From Corynebacterium faecale (GTDB lineage: Bacteria > Actinomycetota > Actinomycetes > Mycobacteriales > Mycobacteriaceae), in NCBI RefSeq assembly GCF_030408735.1, contig NZ_CP047204.1, forward strand, positions 372,001 to 436,000: a DNA stretch of 64,000 bases, written 5' to 3'. The translations under genes and the position numbers were made by a program. The notes under the pieces are model-generated. The model searched no databases and was not told the DNA's origin. It worked only from the letters and a program-made list of their open reading frames with translations. Of this stretch, positions 25,724-34,932 are shown one piece after another; within the stretch, counting starts at the first letter, position 1; each line of letters opens with the position of its first letter.

Positions 25724-26818
25724 TTAGTTCATGGCGTTCTGGAACAGCTCCACGGCTGCATCCTTATCGGCGGTGACAACCTCAAGATCAGGGGTCATCA
25801 GGGCGATCTCGGACAGCTCCGGAGTGCCCTCCGGGGTGGAGACATCTTCACGGACCGGAAGGTAGGCCTGCTCCACGGCAAGCTCCTGGCCTTCTACGGA
25901 GATCAGGAAGTTGATATAGCGCTGTGCGGCTTCCTTCTGCTCTGAATCAGCGAACACACCGGCGGGTTCGGTGATGTAGGGGGAGCCCTCGGAGGCGTAG
26001 ATGGTGGCGATCGGGGATCCAGCGGTGGCAAGGTCGCGGACCAGGTAGTCCACGACCACACCGACTGGGCGACCGCCACCGGCGATCTCCTGGGAGGTAG
26101 GCCCATTGGACTGGGCGATCATCGGCTGGTTCTCCCCGAGGGCGTTGATCCAGTCCTCGCCCAGGGCCGGGTCATTCTTCCACACCGATGCGTTGAATGC
26201 CGCTGCACCGGAGACGGCAGGATCCGGCATGACCAGCATGTCGGCGTACTTCGGATCGGTCAGATCCGCCCAGGACTGCGGCAGATCAGCCTCATCCACG
26301 AGGCTGGTGTTATAGGCGATGACCGTGGGGATGATGCGGGTGCCCACATAGAAGTTCTCGGCATCGCGGGCCTCCTCGATCACCACGGAAGCATCAACCT
26401 CATCCAGCTCAGCCAGGTCACCAGCCTCGGCATAAGACTCGAAGGTGGGGGCGTCGGCGGCCCAGAGGACATCCGCCTCGATGGAACCGGAGGCCTTCTC
26501 CGCGGCGATGCGGGCATTCAGATCACCGGTGCCGGCGCGGTAGACCTCGACGTTGATATCCGGATTGGCCTCCATGAACGCGGCGTTGATCTCATCGACC
26601 TTCTCCTCCGGCTCGGAGGTGTAGACCGTGATGGTCACCTGCTCCGCAGACGATGCTTGCTCGCTGGTACCGGCAGTGGTGGTGCCGGTGGTTTCGGTGC
26701 TATCGGTGTTATCGGCCTCAGGTTCGGAGCAGCCGACGAGCAGGGCTGTGGAAGCGCCGAGCGCCAGGACGGTGGTGGCGGAGCGACGGATAAACATCCG
26801 CTGAGTCAGAAGCGTCAT
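25724..26818 (-). CDS. ABC transporter substrate-binding lipoprotein, ferric type
   Basis: 364 residues from the ATG at 26818, with AAAGG eight bases upstream. Lipoprotein signal peptide ends in the lipobox LLVGC, then a Thr/Ser-rich linker (residues about 35–60). The mature protein is an iron(III)-type periplasmic-binding protein with the VYTSEPEEKVDEINAAF start, the LWAADAPTFESYAEAG region and YVGTRIIPTVIAYN. Anchored on the outer face of the membrane, it delivers substrate to the fused permease. Ferric iron is the most likely substrate, but phosphonate or polyamine ligands belong to related groups. Confidence 0.9.
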   Translation of the reverse strand: MTLLTQRMFIRRSATTVLALGASTALLVGCSEPEADNTDSTETTGTTTAGTSEQASSAEQVTITVYTSEPEEKVDEINAAFMEANPDINVEVYRAGTGDLNARIAAEKASGSIEADVLWAADAPTFESYAEAGDLAELDEVDASVVIEEARDAENFYVGTRIIPTVIAYNTSLVDEADLPQSWADLTDPKYADMLVMPDPAVSGAAAFNASVWKNDPALGEDWINALGENQPMIAQSNGPTSQEIAGGGRPVGVVVDYLVRDLATAGSPIATIYASEGSPYITEPAGVFADSEQKEAAQRYINFLISVEGQELAVEQAYLPVREDVSTPEGTPELSEIALMTPDLEVVTADKDAAVELFQNAMN

Positions 26819-27553
26819 GGAAGTGCCTTTCATAAAACCAGGGAGCGCCGGGTGTGGGTGTGCTGACAAAACTTCATCATTTCACGCTTGGTGGGATTGT
26901 GCTCGGTGAATCAGCACGTTGTTTCTCTCCCACCTGGCCGCGGGTGAAGCGGCACCAGGAGGGGGTTCGAAGGAGGCGCGGCACAGGTGTGCGCGATCCT
27001 GGGTTCACACCTTTACTTCCCCGTCTGTGGGTGGTGGAGGGTCATTGTGGCGGGGGAGTGGATACAGGGGGTGTTCCATGTGTGGAACAGATTTCCGCCG
27101 ATCATATCCGCCTATATGGGGATTTGGGTTGTGGCCGGTTGAGCTGGTGAAACTGTTGGTTCCGGCAGCGTCATCCGCTGCAGGATCTCCCGGTGTCGGG
27201 TGGTTTCGAGAGTCCGATGCTCTGGTGATGGTGGAGGATGATAAAAGCTACGTTTTCGTAAAACGCCCACACTGAATTATCGTGTATATACCACACGGTG
27301 AACGCCCATCAAGCGGGTGGTCGCTTTTGACCACATCGGTAGCGGACCCCAGTGGGATCCGCCCAACTTGATCGGGCGTGAATTTGTGCGCCGACCAGTT
27401 ACGTCCTCATCCGGATGGAGTCAGTGCTCATCATTTATCGGCGGTGCCAGTTCGGCGCATGTGCGTTTCATACTGTTAAACATGCGGGTTCAGGTGCTGT
27501 CGGTGGCTGGTGGGTATCGGTTGTATCCGGGATATGAACTAGAAAAGATATTG
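26819..27553. other. Long intergenic region before hemD
   Basis: 735 bases between the divergent iron-type ABC operon and hemD. I see no supported gene; the open frames here lack ribosome binding sites and family signatures. Near the hemD side are two palindromes, CGTTTT-CGT-AAAACG (27251–27265) and CGTGT-ATATACC-ACACG (27281–27297), in an AT-rich patch that may be a promoter region. The frame upstream of the hemD start stays open to 27317, but without a better start signal. Confidence 0.6.
27251..27297. promoter_or_regulatory. Two palindromes in the hemD upstream region
   Basis: CGTTTT-CGT-AAAACG at 27251–27265 and CGTGT-ATATACC-ACACG at 27281–27297, about 260–300 bases before the hemD start. 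These could be operators for hemD or for the divergent ferric transporter. No match to a DtxR consensus. Confidence 0.4.
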
Positions 27554-29338
27554 ATGACTATCGCCCAGAAGGCCGAGATGGCTGATGCCAACGGGATCGA
27601 GACCAGCCAGGTTCCCGATACCACCGTGGTTGAAACGTACGCTGCACGCAGGCTCGTGTCAGTTGTGTCTCACGCAGACGCAGCTGAAGAGTTAATTCCA
27701 GGCAAGGTCATCTTTGTTGGGGCAGGCCCGGGTAATCCGGATCTGTTGACTGTTCGTGCCCGCGAGGTGCTGGGTAATACTGTCCGCGCTGTCACCGATG
27801 CCCAGGTATTGGACAGTGTCCGTGCCTTTGTCGCCGCTGAGCTTCCCGTGCCGGAGGAAAAACTCCAGGCCGCCGCTGATGAGTATGAGCGCATCTGCGC
27901 TGAGGCCAAGGCGAGTGGGGCACGTCGCAGGCCTCCACGCCCGTTGGCGCCTACTGCCGCCGAGATCATCGAGGTGGAGGACACCGACCCGGTGAATATC
28001 GCCACGGTGCTCTCTGAGCAGCTGGCCAAGGGTGGAGATGTCATCCGTCTGGTCACCGGCAACCCGTTGAGCAGTGACACCACCCTGGCGGAGATCACCG
28101 CGGTCTCTGAGGCCGGTATGGAATTCCAGGTTGTCCCCGGAATGTCCCTGCCCGGCACGGTCCCGGCCTTTGCCGGTATCGCCCTGGGATCCACCTACAC
28201 CGAGACCGATGTCAGTGGACCTGTCGTGGACTGGGACCAGCTGGCCAGTGCACCTCAGCCACTGGTTCTCCAGGCACGCGCAGAGAACCTGGTCACCATC
28301 GCCACGGAGCTCAAGGCCCGTGACATGGCCGCGGATCTGCCCGTATCCGTCACCGTCAACGGCACCACCCGCATGCAGCGCACCTATGACACCACCCTGG
28401 GTGCGCTGGCCAAGCTGGATGCCGAGCTGCCGGGCCCACTCGTGGTCACCCTGGGCAGGGGCGTGGGCGACCGCGCCAAGTACTCCTGGTGGGAGAACCG
28501 TGCACTCTACGGATGGCGGGTCTTGGTGCCCCGCGCCAAGCCGCAGGCTGCTGTGATGAGTGCCCGTCTCGCCAGCCACGGGGCCATCCCACAGGAGGTT
28601 CCGACGATTTCCGTGGAGCCACCACGCAACCCGGCGCAGATGGAACGCGCCATCAAGGGCATCGTGGAGGGCCGTTACCAGTGGGTCGTGCTCACCAGCG
28701 TAAACGCCGTGCGTGCCGTCTGGGATATGATCACTGAATTCGGCCTGGATTCCCGCGCCTTCGCAGGTGTGCGCATCGCGGCTGTCGGCGAGAAAACCGC
28801 CGCTGAGATCCGCGCGCTGGGTATCACCCCTGAGCTGCTGCCACCGCGTACCCGCCAGAACGCTCAGGGCATTGTTGATGTGTTCCCTGAGTATGTCGAA
28901 GAGCTGGACCCGGTGGGACGTGTCCTGCTGCCTCGCGCGGACATTGCCACAGACGTGCTTGTCGACGGGTTGATCGACCTTGGCTGGGAAGTCGATGACG
29001 TCGTAGCTTATCGAACCGTCCGTGCTGCCCCTCCGAGCGCGGATATCCGTGATCTGATCAAATCCGGTGGCTTCGATGCCGTGTGCTTCACCTCCTCGTC
29101 CACGGTGCGCAACCTGGTGGGCATCGCCGGTAAGCCGCATGCGCGCACCATCATCGCCTGCATCGGGCCGATGACCGCCGATACCGCCCGTGAACTGGGG
29201 CTGCGGGTGGATGTCATGCCTGAGGTTGCTGAGGTGCCAGACCTCGTGGACGCCCTGGCAGAGCATGTTGCGGATCTGCGTGAGAAGGGTGAACTTCCTC
29301 CTCCCCGTAAGAAGCGTCGTCGTCGCAAAGTGTCCTGA
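27554..29338 (+). CDS. hemD: Uroporphyrinogen-III synthase with N-terminal methyltransferase-like domain
   Basis: 594 residues from the ATG at 27554. The C-terminal half (from about 320) is the uroporphyrinogen-III synthase that closes hydroxymethylbilane: it opens with ALYGWRVLVPRAKPQA and has WVVLTSVNAVRAVWD and AVCFTSSSTVRNL. The N-terminal half resembles siroheme-type uroporphyrinogen methyltransferases (VIFVGAGPGNPDLLTVRA) but carries NPLSSD where active enzymes have a GDP-F/Y-G type loop. GAAAAG is the only purine run before the start. The basic tail PRKKRRRRK ends the protein. The same fused form is typical of actinobacteria. Confidence 0.92.
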   Translation: MTIAQKAEMADANGIETSQVPDTTVVETYAARRLVSVVSHADAAEELIPGKVIFVGAGPGNPDLLTVRAREVLGNTVRAVTDAQVLDSVRAFVAAELPVPEEKLQAAADEYERICAEAKASGARRRPPRPLAPTAAEIIEVEDTDPVNIATVLSEQLAKGGDVIRLVTGNPLSSDTTLAEITAVSEAGMEFQVVPGMSLPGTVPAFAGIALGSTYTETDVSGPVVDWDQLASAPQPLVLQARAENLVTIATELKARDMAADLPVSVTVNGTTRMQRTYDTTLGALAKLDAELPGPLVVTLGRGVGDRAKYSWWENRALYGWRVLVPRAKPQAAVMSARLASHGAIPQEVPTISVEPPRNPAQMERAIKGIVEGRYQWVVLTSVNAVRAVWDMITEFGLDSRAFAGVRIAAVGEKTAAEIRALGITPELLPPRTRQNAQGIVDVFPEYVEELDPVGRVLLPRADIATDVLVDGLIDLGWEVDDVVAYRTVRAAPPSADIRDLIKSGGFDAVCFTSSSTVRNLVGIAGKPHARTIIACIGPMTADTARELGLRVDVMPEVAEVPDLVDALAEHVADLREKGELPPPRKKRRRRKVS

Positions 29339-29360
29339 GGACACATGAGATAAACGTCAA

Positions 29361-29398
29361 AGAGAAACCAGCGGGGATTGCTTTCCGCTGGTTTCTCT
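29361..29398 (+). terminator. Terminator after hemD
   Basis: A 14-bp stem, AGAGAAACCAGCGG / CCGCTGGTTTCTCT, with a 10-base loop, 22 bases after the hemD stop. hemB is thus probably under its own promoter. Confidence 0.85.
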
Positions 29399-29602
29399 TC
29401 TGCCCCCAGGAATCCCTGGAAATATCCGCCAGTTAACAGACAGCTGTGCCATCAGGAGCGCGTCAGTCGAGTACCGGTAATTCAGGTGGGCAGCGCGCCG
29501 ATCATTCGCGGGGTGATGGCGGTGTCCACGGTCCCGCCTATGCTGGGTGGGAAACAGCCTGAGAGCTTCTTTTCCGATTCTTTCTGAGAAAGGCATCCCT
29601 GA

Positions 29603-30622
29603 ATGTCCACACCATCTGATTACAGCCAGCACCTGATCCGCCGTCCACGCCGCCTGCGTTCCACCCCGGCGATGCGGGAACTCGTCGCTGAAACCACCCT
29701 GCGTCCGGCGGATCTGATCCTGCCGATGTTCTTCGCCGATGGCATCACTGAGGCCCGTGAGATCACCTCCATGCCCGGCGTCTACCAGCACACTGAGGAT
29801 TCCCTCCTGCGCGCGGTGCACGAAGCACTTGACGCAGGTGTTCGATGCGTCGACCTCTTCGGTGTGCCCGTTGATGCCGATAAGGACGCCAATGGTTCCG
29901 AAGCCTGGAACCCGGAGGGTGTGCTCAACCGTGGGCTGGCCGCGGTGCGACGTGAATTCGGTGATGATGTGATGATCATGTCGGATACCTGCCTGGATGA
30001 GTTCACAGACCACGGGCACTGCGGTGTGGTCACCACTGATAGCCGTGGTGTGGCAGTGGTGGACAATGATGCAACGCTGCCTCTCTACCAGCAGATGGCA
30101 GTGGCACAGGCCCGCGCAGGTGCCCATATCGTCAGCCCGTCCGGCATGATGGACGGCCAGATCGTGGCTATCCGTTCCGCACTGGATGCTGAAGGTTTCC
30201 AGGATGTGGCCATCATGGCCTACTCCGCTAAGTATGCCTCCGCATTCTTCGGACCTTTCCGCGAGGCCGTCGGTTCCTCCCTGGAGGGCGATCGCCGTAC
30301 CTACCAGCAGGATCCAGCGAATCTGCGCGAGTCCCTCCTGGAAGTGGAACTTGATATCGCTGAAGGCGCAGACTTCGTGATGGTTAAGCCCGCCCTGCCG
30401 TACCTGGATGTGCTCACCCGCGTCGCGGAGATGTCACCGGTGCCCGTGGCCGCCTATCAGGTCTCTGGCGAGTACGCGATGATCCAGGCCGCAGGACTCA
30501 ATGGTTGGATTGACACCGATGCGGTCATGATGGAATCCCTGATGTCCATCAAACGCGCCGGCGCTGACCAGATCTTCACCTATTTCGCCACCGAGGCAGC
30601 ACGAAAGCTGAACAACCGCTAG
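29603..30622 (+). CDS. hemB: Porphobilinogen synthase (5-aminolevulinate dehydratase)
   Basis: 339 residues. Condenses two 5-aminolevulinate molecules into porphobilinogen. Catalytic lysines are in [13 protein letters not shown] and [10 protein letters not shown]. The metal loop reads [14 protein letters not shown], with Cys130, Asp132 and Cys140, so two of the three cysteines of zinc enzymes remain and the middle one is Asp. AGAAAGG lies upstream of the ATG. Likely first gene of a long operon that continues to hemE, hemY and hemL. Confidence 0.96.
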   Translation: MSTPSDYSQHLIRRPRRLRSTPAMRELVAETTLRPADLILPMFFADGITEAREITSMPGVYQHTEDSLLRAVHEALDAGVRCVDLFGVPVDADKDANGSEAWNPEGVLNRGLAAVRREFGDDVMIMSDTCLDEFTDHGHCGVVTTDSRGVAVVDNDATLPLYQQMAVAQARAGAHIVSPSGMMDGQIVAIRSALDAEGFQDVAIMAYSAKYASAFFGPFREAVGSSLEGDRRTYQQDPANLRESLLEVELDIAEGADFVMVKPALPYLDVLTRVAEMSPVPVAAYQVSGEYAMIQAAGLNGWIDTDAVMMESLMSIKRAGADQIFTYFATEAARKLNNR

Positions 30623-30644
30623 GTCACGCTAAACTAGGAACCCT

Positions 30645-31232
30645 ATGAGCACGCCGAGTCAACATCACACGACCCCGCCGCAGGGCAACACCGAGCAGAA
30701 GTCAGCTCCCACCAGATCCGAAACCCTTCAGCAGGTGCTGACACTATGGGCGGTCATGGTGGGGTTGGAGCTGGTTCATCAGATCTTCAATGTGTTGATC
30801 GGTCTGCTTGATCCCTCGGCCCTGCGGGCTGCTGCCCGGCAGCAGAGCGCAGCCGAGGGGTTGTCCGACACCGTGGTCAATGCCACCGCCACCGCAGCGA
30901 TACTGCTGATGGGGCTGCTCAATCTGGTCATCATCGGTGTGCTCACCTGGATGATCTTCGTGGTGAAAAACCGCAGCAAACGGGCACCCACCGCCTATAT
31001 GCTGCTGATGATCTTCAGTTTCTTCTTCGCTTTCCGCGCATTGCTGGTATTCCTGGCCAGCCCCAGCGGTGATGTGCCGGTGGCGCTCTATGCCATTGAT
31101 GGTTCAATCCAGATTCTCACCGCTGTGGTCGGTATCATCGCCTACCTCCTGGCACGCAAGCCCGAGGTTGTGGAGTGGATCGGCCCGACAAAGCCGCCCA
31201 AGCCACCGCTCTCGCCCAAGTCCAAGCGCTAG
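30645..31232 (+). CDS. Hypothetical membrane protein of the haem operon
   Basis: 195 residues. N-terminal Gln/Thr-rich tail of about 35 residues, then four hydrophobic segments: near 38–58, 82–106, 116–136 and 148–168, followed by a short basic, Pro-rich tail (TKPPKPPLSPKSKR). It starts 22 bases after hemB. No family recognised. Its conserved position in corynebacteria, just after hemB, suggests a role tied to haem or respiration, but that is inference. Confidence 0.8.
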   Translation: MSTPSQHHTTPPQGNTEQKSAPTRSETLQQVLTLWAVMVGLELVHQIFNVLIGLLDPSALRAAARQQSAAEGLSDTVVNATATAAILLMGLLNLVIIGVLTWMIFVVKNRSKRAPTAYMLLMIFSFFFAFRALLVFLASPSGDVPVALYAIDGSIQILTAVVGIIAYLLARKPEVVEWIGPTKPPKPPLSPKSKR

Positions 31233-31353
31233 CCAGACTCCCCGCAGTACCGTCAGTATCCGCGGGATGCCGTGGATACCGCAGGCGTTCGGACCCCGTT
31301 GCGTCTACCCTCATGATCAAAACGATCCACACAGCCATATATCGGAGCCCACT

Positions 31354-31851
31354 GTGACCATGTTCCCCACGCCGGCAAGCGGTGGCGATGACATCAACCG
31401 CCGCCCCCGGAAATCCGCCGATGGCAGCACCATGCCCCCCTCGTTGAAGTGGGCCCTTGGACTGTTCATCGCAACGGCTGCCCTCATGGTTCTGACGGGG
31501 CTGGTCATGTACACCGCTGGCTACACCGGTCCCGCTGATGCGGATCAAGATTACCAGGAGGTGGTGGTGAACAACCAGAAGTTCATCGGTGCCCTCAATG
31601 GTGTGGCAGGTGTGGTCATCGCAGCTCTGATTTCCCAGGTCCCGCGCAGTGGTAAGAATGTCCGCCGACTTCTGCTGGCCATCTCCCTGCTGGTGGTCCT
31701 GGTTGATCTGATCTCCTTTGTCACCCGCGCCGGGGGAATCTCGCTCGCGGTCATCGCGATTCTGTTGGCACTGGGCTGTCTCCTTGTATTCCGTCCTTCA
31801 GTTAGTGATGTGGTGGAGCAGAACCACCGAACGAAGAAGATGGAGAAATAA
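31354..31851 (+). CDS. Hypothetical membrane protein of the haem operon
   Basis: 165 residues from the GTG at 31354, six bases after GGAG; ATG at 31360 is an alternative. A hydrophilic N-terminus of about 35 residues is followed by four hydrophobic segments, near 36–56, 77–94, 103–123 and 125–144, and a charged tail. The loop after TM1 carries PADADQDYQEV. No family recognised. It is 121 bases after the previous membrane protein and 235 bases before the ATPase-like gene. Confidence 0.78.
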   Translation: MTMFPTPASGGDDINRRPRKSADGSTMPPSLKWALGLFIATAALMVLTGLVMYTAGYTGPADADQDYQEVVVNNQKFIGALNGVAGVVIAALISQVPRSGKNVRRLLLAISLLVVLVDLISFVTRAGGISLAVIAILLALGCLLVFRPSVSDVVEQNHRTKKMEK

Positions 31852-32086
31852 CTCCAGCGGGTTATGGGCAGCACCGACAGCGGGTCTGAGATCGGTCTCC
31901 CCACTGATCGCGTCTGCCCTCATGGATTTCAGTGGTCTGACCCTGTCCCTGGGTTGGCCCCGCAGAAGATGTGGGCGATGATCACCTGCCCGAAATAACG
32001 GTGACCATCCTCCTGATACTGCGGTTCAGTTCTATACTTTGAGCATCTGCTTATCGTGAGTTCTGACCCCAGGAAAAGGAATCCCC

Positions 32087-34807
32087 GTGACCGATCAGGC
32101 CAATGATCCAGCTGCTGATCAGACACACGGGCACGGCACCGCTGGCCATGAGCATGCCTCCGCCACGGGTTCCAGATCCACCATGGACACCGCTGTCGGT
32201 GATGCCATCGCCCAAGCCAAGATCGCAGCACAGCAGGCGGGCGTGTCCATTCCCTCAGATCAGCTTCCGGGCAGGGCTGACCGGGACGAGGATGAACCCC
32301 GGGATATCCGCAGGGTGTCCTTCGCCTTTGAACTCGAAGGGTTGGGCAGCGCACCCTCGCTGATCACCATTGAGCAGGCACTGGAGAAGATCCCCGGGGT
32401 GTCGGCCACCATCGTTTATCCCTCTTCCACGGCGTGGATCTCAGCCGATGAAGAGGTGAATCCGGAACGTTTGATCACGGTGTTCGCCAATTTCGGAATC
32501 CGGGCCCACCTCACCGCCTCCTCCCTCATGCGCAGATCGCAGAGACTCTCCACGGATAGCAGCCGGGGGAACCGCCTGGACCGAAACCGAAGCAGGATGG
32601 ATTCCCGGGGTGTCAGTCCCCGGGTACGCCGACATGCCAGGGAGGAGATGCTGCACAATCTCCGGGCGAGGGAAGCCGGGTGGATCTCCCGTGAGCGCGG
32701 GGCAGCCGCCCCTGAGAAGATCGGTGCCACCGGGGATGTGTTGTTCACCGCCCGCGCTCTGATCACCCCACTGCGTTTCTGGATCTCCCTGCCCCTGGCG
32801 CTGCTGGTCATCATCGTGTCTTTCATCCCGTCCCTGCAGTTTGATTATTGGCAGTGGGCGGCCGCGGTGCTCACCCTGCCGGTGGTCACCTGGGGCGCCT
32901 GGCCGTTCCACCGTGCAGCAGCCGGTGGCCTGCGTCGTGGCCTTTCTGCCCTGGATGCCACCAGTTCCCTGGCCATTCTCATCGCCTATGCCTGGTCGGT
33001 CTGCATCCTGGTGTTCACCTCCGCGGGGGAGCCTGGATGGAGATCCCACCCCTCCTGGTTCGCGTTCAACCATGGTGTCCTCTCAGAAAGCGAAGTGTTT
33101 TTCGATGTGGCCTGCGGTATCACCGTGTTGCTCATCGGGGGACGTCTGATTGCCCGTCGTTCCGCTCAGTCGAGTCTGGTGGCGGAATTGGAACGCCTGC
33201 AGGTCGATCCACAGCGCATCGTCACCGTGGTGCGAAAACACAAGATCACGCGGCACCCGGAGGAAATACGGATCCCTGTCCAGGAGGTGCGCGTCAACGA
33301 TGATGTGATCGTGCACTCCGGCGAGGTGGTCCCGGTGGATGGTGTGATTATCGGTGGTTTTTCGCACATCGCGGCCAGCATCATCATGGGCCAGGACCAG
33401 CGTGCGGTGAAGGTGCAGGACAAGGTTTATGCCGGGGGAATGAACAAGGAGAGGGACATCAAAGTCAGGGTGGTTCGCACCGGCCACCGCACCCGCATCG
33501 CAGCCGTGTACCGCTGGGTGCGGGAAGCCTCGGTCACGGAGAACCGCCACAACCGGGCAGCGTTGAGATCGGCTGCCACCCTGGTCCCGGTGGCCTTCAC
33601 ACTCGCCGTCGTTGATTTCATCCTGTGGGCGTTGATCTCAGGCAATATCAACGCCGCAGTGATCACCGCGCTGGCCATCCTCGCAGGTGTGGGCCCGGTG
33701 TCCCTCGCCCTGTCCACGGCGCTGGCAACCAGGAATTCCGTGGAGGCCGCCGCCCGTCAGGGCATTCTGGTCAGTTCGGGCGAGACCCTGCGCATCCTCG
33801 ATGATGTGGACACCGTGATCTTCAACCGGCTGGGCACCCTCACCGATGGCGAGATAAACGTGGAGACAGTCACCGCCGATAAGGGCGAGGACCCCGACCT
33901 GATTCTGCGTGTCGCCGGTGCCCTGGCCATGGAATCCGATCACCCCGCCTCCCAGGCGTTGGTTCGTGCAGCCCGTGAGGCCCGTGACACCGGCAGCGGC
34001 GGTGACCACATCCCCCACTGGATTGAGGTGGGCACCGTGGGGGTCACCGACGATGGCGCATTCCACGGCACCGTGGAGATACCCCTGCGTGGTTCCGATG
34101 GCACCATTCACCTTCGTGCCGTGGAGGCGTTCCTGTGGCGTCCCAGTTCCATGACAGAGGTCCGATCCCAGCTCAGCACCCGTCTGGCTGCCGCGGCGAT
34201 CTCCGGGGGTGCCCCGCTCATCGTCCGCTGGAAGGGTAGAGATCGCGGTGTGATCACCCTCCATGACCAGGAACGCCCCGATGCCCAGGACGCCATCATC
34301 GCCTTAGAGGATCAGGGCGTGGAGACCATGATGCTCAGCCGGGATACCTATCCGGTGGCCCGCAGATTCGCCGACAGCCTCGGCATCGCCCATGTCCTGG
34401 CCGGTATCGCGCCGGGTAAGAAACCACAGGCGGTGCGTGCGGTCCACACCAGGGGGTCCACGGTGGCCATGGTGGGGGATAGCTCTGTACTCGATGCTCT
34501 GCGTGTGGCTGATGTGGGGGTACTCATGGAGGTGGATGATCCCGCAGAGATCCGGGATGATTCGGATGACCCGGCCGCTGATGTCATCCTGCTCCGAAGC
34601 GAGATCAGTTCCGTGCCACGGTTGTTCCGGTTGGCGCGCCGGTATGTCCGGTTAGCCAATAGCAATATCATTCTGGCCTGGTCTTATAACATCATCGCCA
34701 CGGTTCTGGCTGCGGCGGGGTTGCTCCACCCGATGGCCGCGACAGTGCTCATGCTGGCATCCACGCTGGTCATTGAATGGCAGTCCAACCGGGCACGCCG
34801 ATGGTGA
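32087..34807 (+). CDS. P-type ATPase-like protein lacking catalytic residues
   Basis: 906 residues. The overall plan of a P1B metal ATPase is clear: His-rich N-terminus (HGHGTAGHEH), HMA-like domain near 80–145, about eight membrane segments, actuator, P and N domains. But key residues are changed. The phosphorylation motif is FNRLGTLT (Asn580 in place of Asp), TGE is MGQ (Gln436 in place of Glu), the intramembrane CPC is Gly536-Pro-Val538, TGD is SRD, GDGxND is GDSSVLD (798–803), and the HMA domain has no CxxC. The HP motif (His619-Pro620) of the nucleotide site remains. The frame is intact and long, so selection seems to keep it. It cannot transport by the known cycle; a structural or sensing role is likely. 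Confidence 0.9.
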   Translation: MTDQANDPAADQTHGHGTAGHEHASATGSRSTMDTAVGDAIAQAKIAAQQAGVSIPSDQLPGRADRDEDEPRDIRRVSFAFELEGLGSAPSLITIEQALEKIPGVSATIVYPSSTAWISADEEVNPERLITVFANFGIRAHLTASSLMRRSQRLSTDSSRGNRLDRNRSRMDSRGVSPRVRRHAREEMLHNLRAREAGWISRERGAAAPEKIGATGDVLFTARALITPLRFWISLPLALLVIIVSFIPSLQFDYWQWAAAVLTLPVVTWGAWPFHRAAAGGLRRGLSALDATSSLAILIAYAWSVCILVFTSAGEPGWRSHPSWFAFNHGVLSESEVFFDVACGITVLLIGGRLIARRSAQSSLVAELERLQVDPQRIVTVVRKHKITRHPEEIRIPVQEVRVNDDVIVHSGEVVPVDGVIIGGFSHIAASIIMGQDQRAVKVQDKVYAGGMNKERDIKVRVVRTGHRTRIAAVYRWVREASVTENRHNRAALRSAATLVPVAFTLAVVDFILWALISGNINAAVITALAILAGVGPVSLALSTALATRNSVEAAARQGILVSSGETLRILDDVDTVIFNRLGTLTDGEINVETVTADKGEDPDLILRVAGALAMESDHPASQALVRAAREARDTGSGGDHIPHWIEVGTVGVTDDGAFHGTVEIPLRGSDGTIHLRAVEAFLWRPSSMTEVRSQLSTRLAAAAISGGAPLIVRWKGRDRGVITLHDQERPDAQDAIIALEDQGVETMMLSRDTYPVARRFADSLGIAHVLAGIAPGKKPQAVRAVHTRGSTVAMVGDSSVLDALRVADVGVLMEVDDPAEIRDDSDDPAADVILLRSEISSVPRLFRLARRYVRLANSNIILAWSYNIIATVLAAAGLLHPMAATVLMLASTLVIEWQSNRARRW

Positions 34808-34848
34808 TGTCGTAGGTGCACCGAAAAGACTGACCTTCCATGTCATAC

Positions 34849-34866
34849 GTCCACCCTTAGATGGAC
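34849..34866 (+). promoter_or_regulatory. Short dyad before hemE
   Basis: GTCCA-CCCTTAGA-TGGAC, 42 bases after the ATPase-like gene and 67 before hemE. It may be an operator or a weak processing hairpin; no T run follows. Confidence 0.35.
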
Positions 34867-34932
34867 ACTGGTGATCATCATAAGGTCTGGCTTCTTTTCC
34901 CAAATTTAGGTTGATGGGGCAATATTGAGTCC

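Noticed and set aside
26854..27275. Overlapping plus-strand open frames in the hemD upstream spacer
   Set aside because: No ribosome site, no family features, and composition unlike real genes here.
27317..27553. Extended N-terminus of HemD
   Set aside because: The frame is open, but the extra 79 residues have no similarity pattern to the family and no better start signal than 27554.
34905..34925. DtxR site before hemE (TTTAGGTTGATGG)
   Set aside because: Only the first seven bases match the consensus; the mirrored half is missing.
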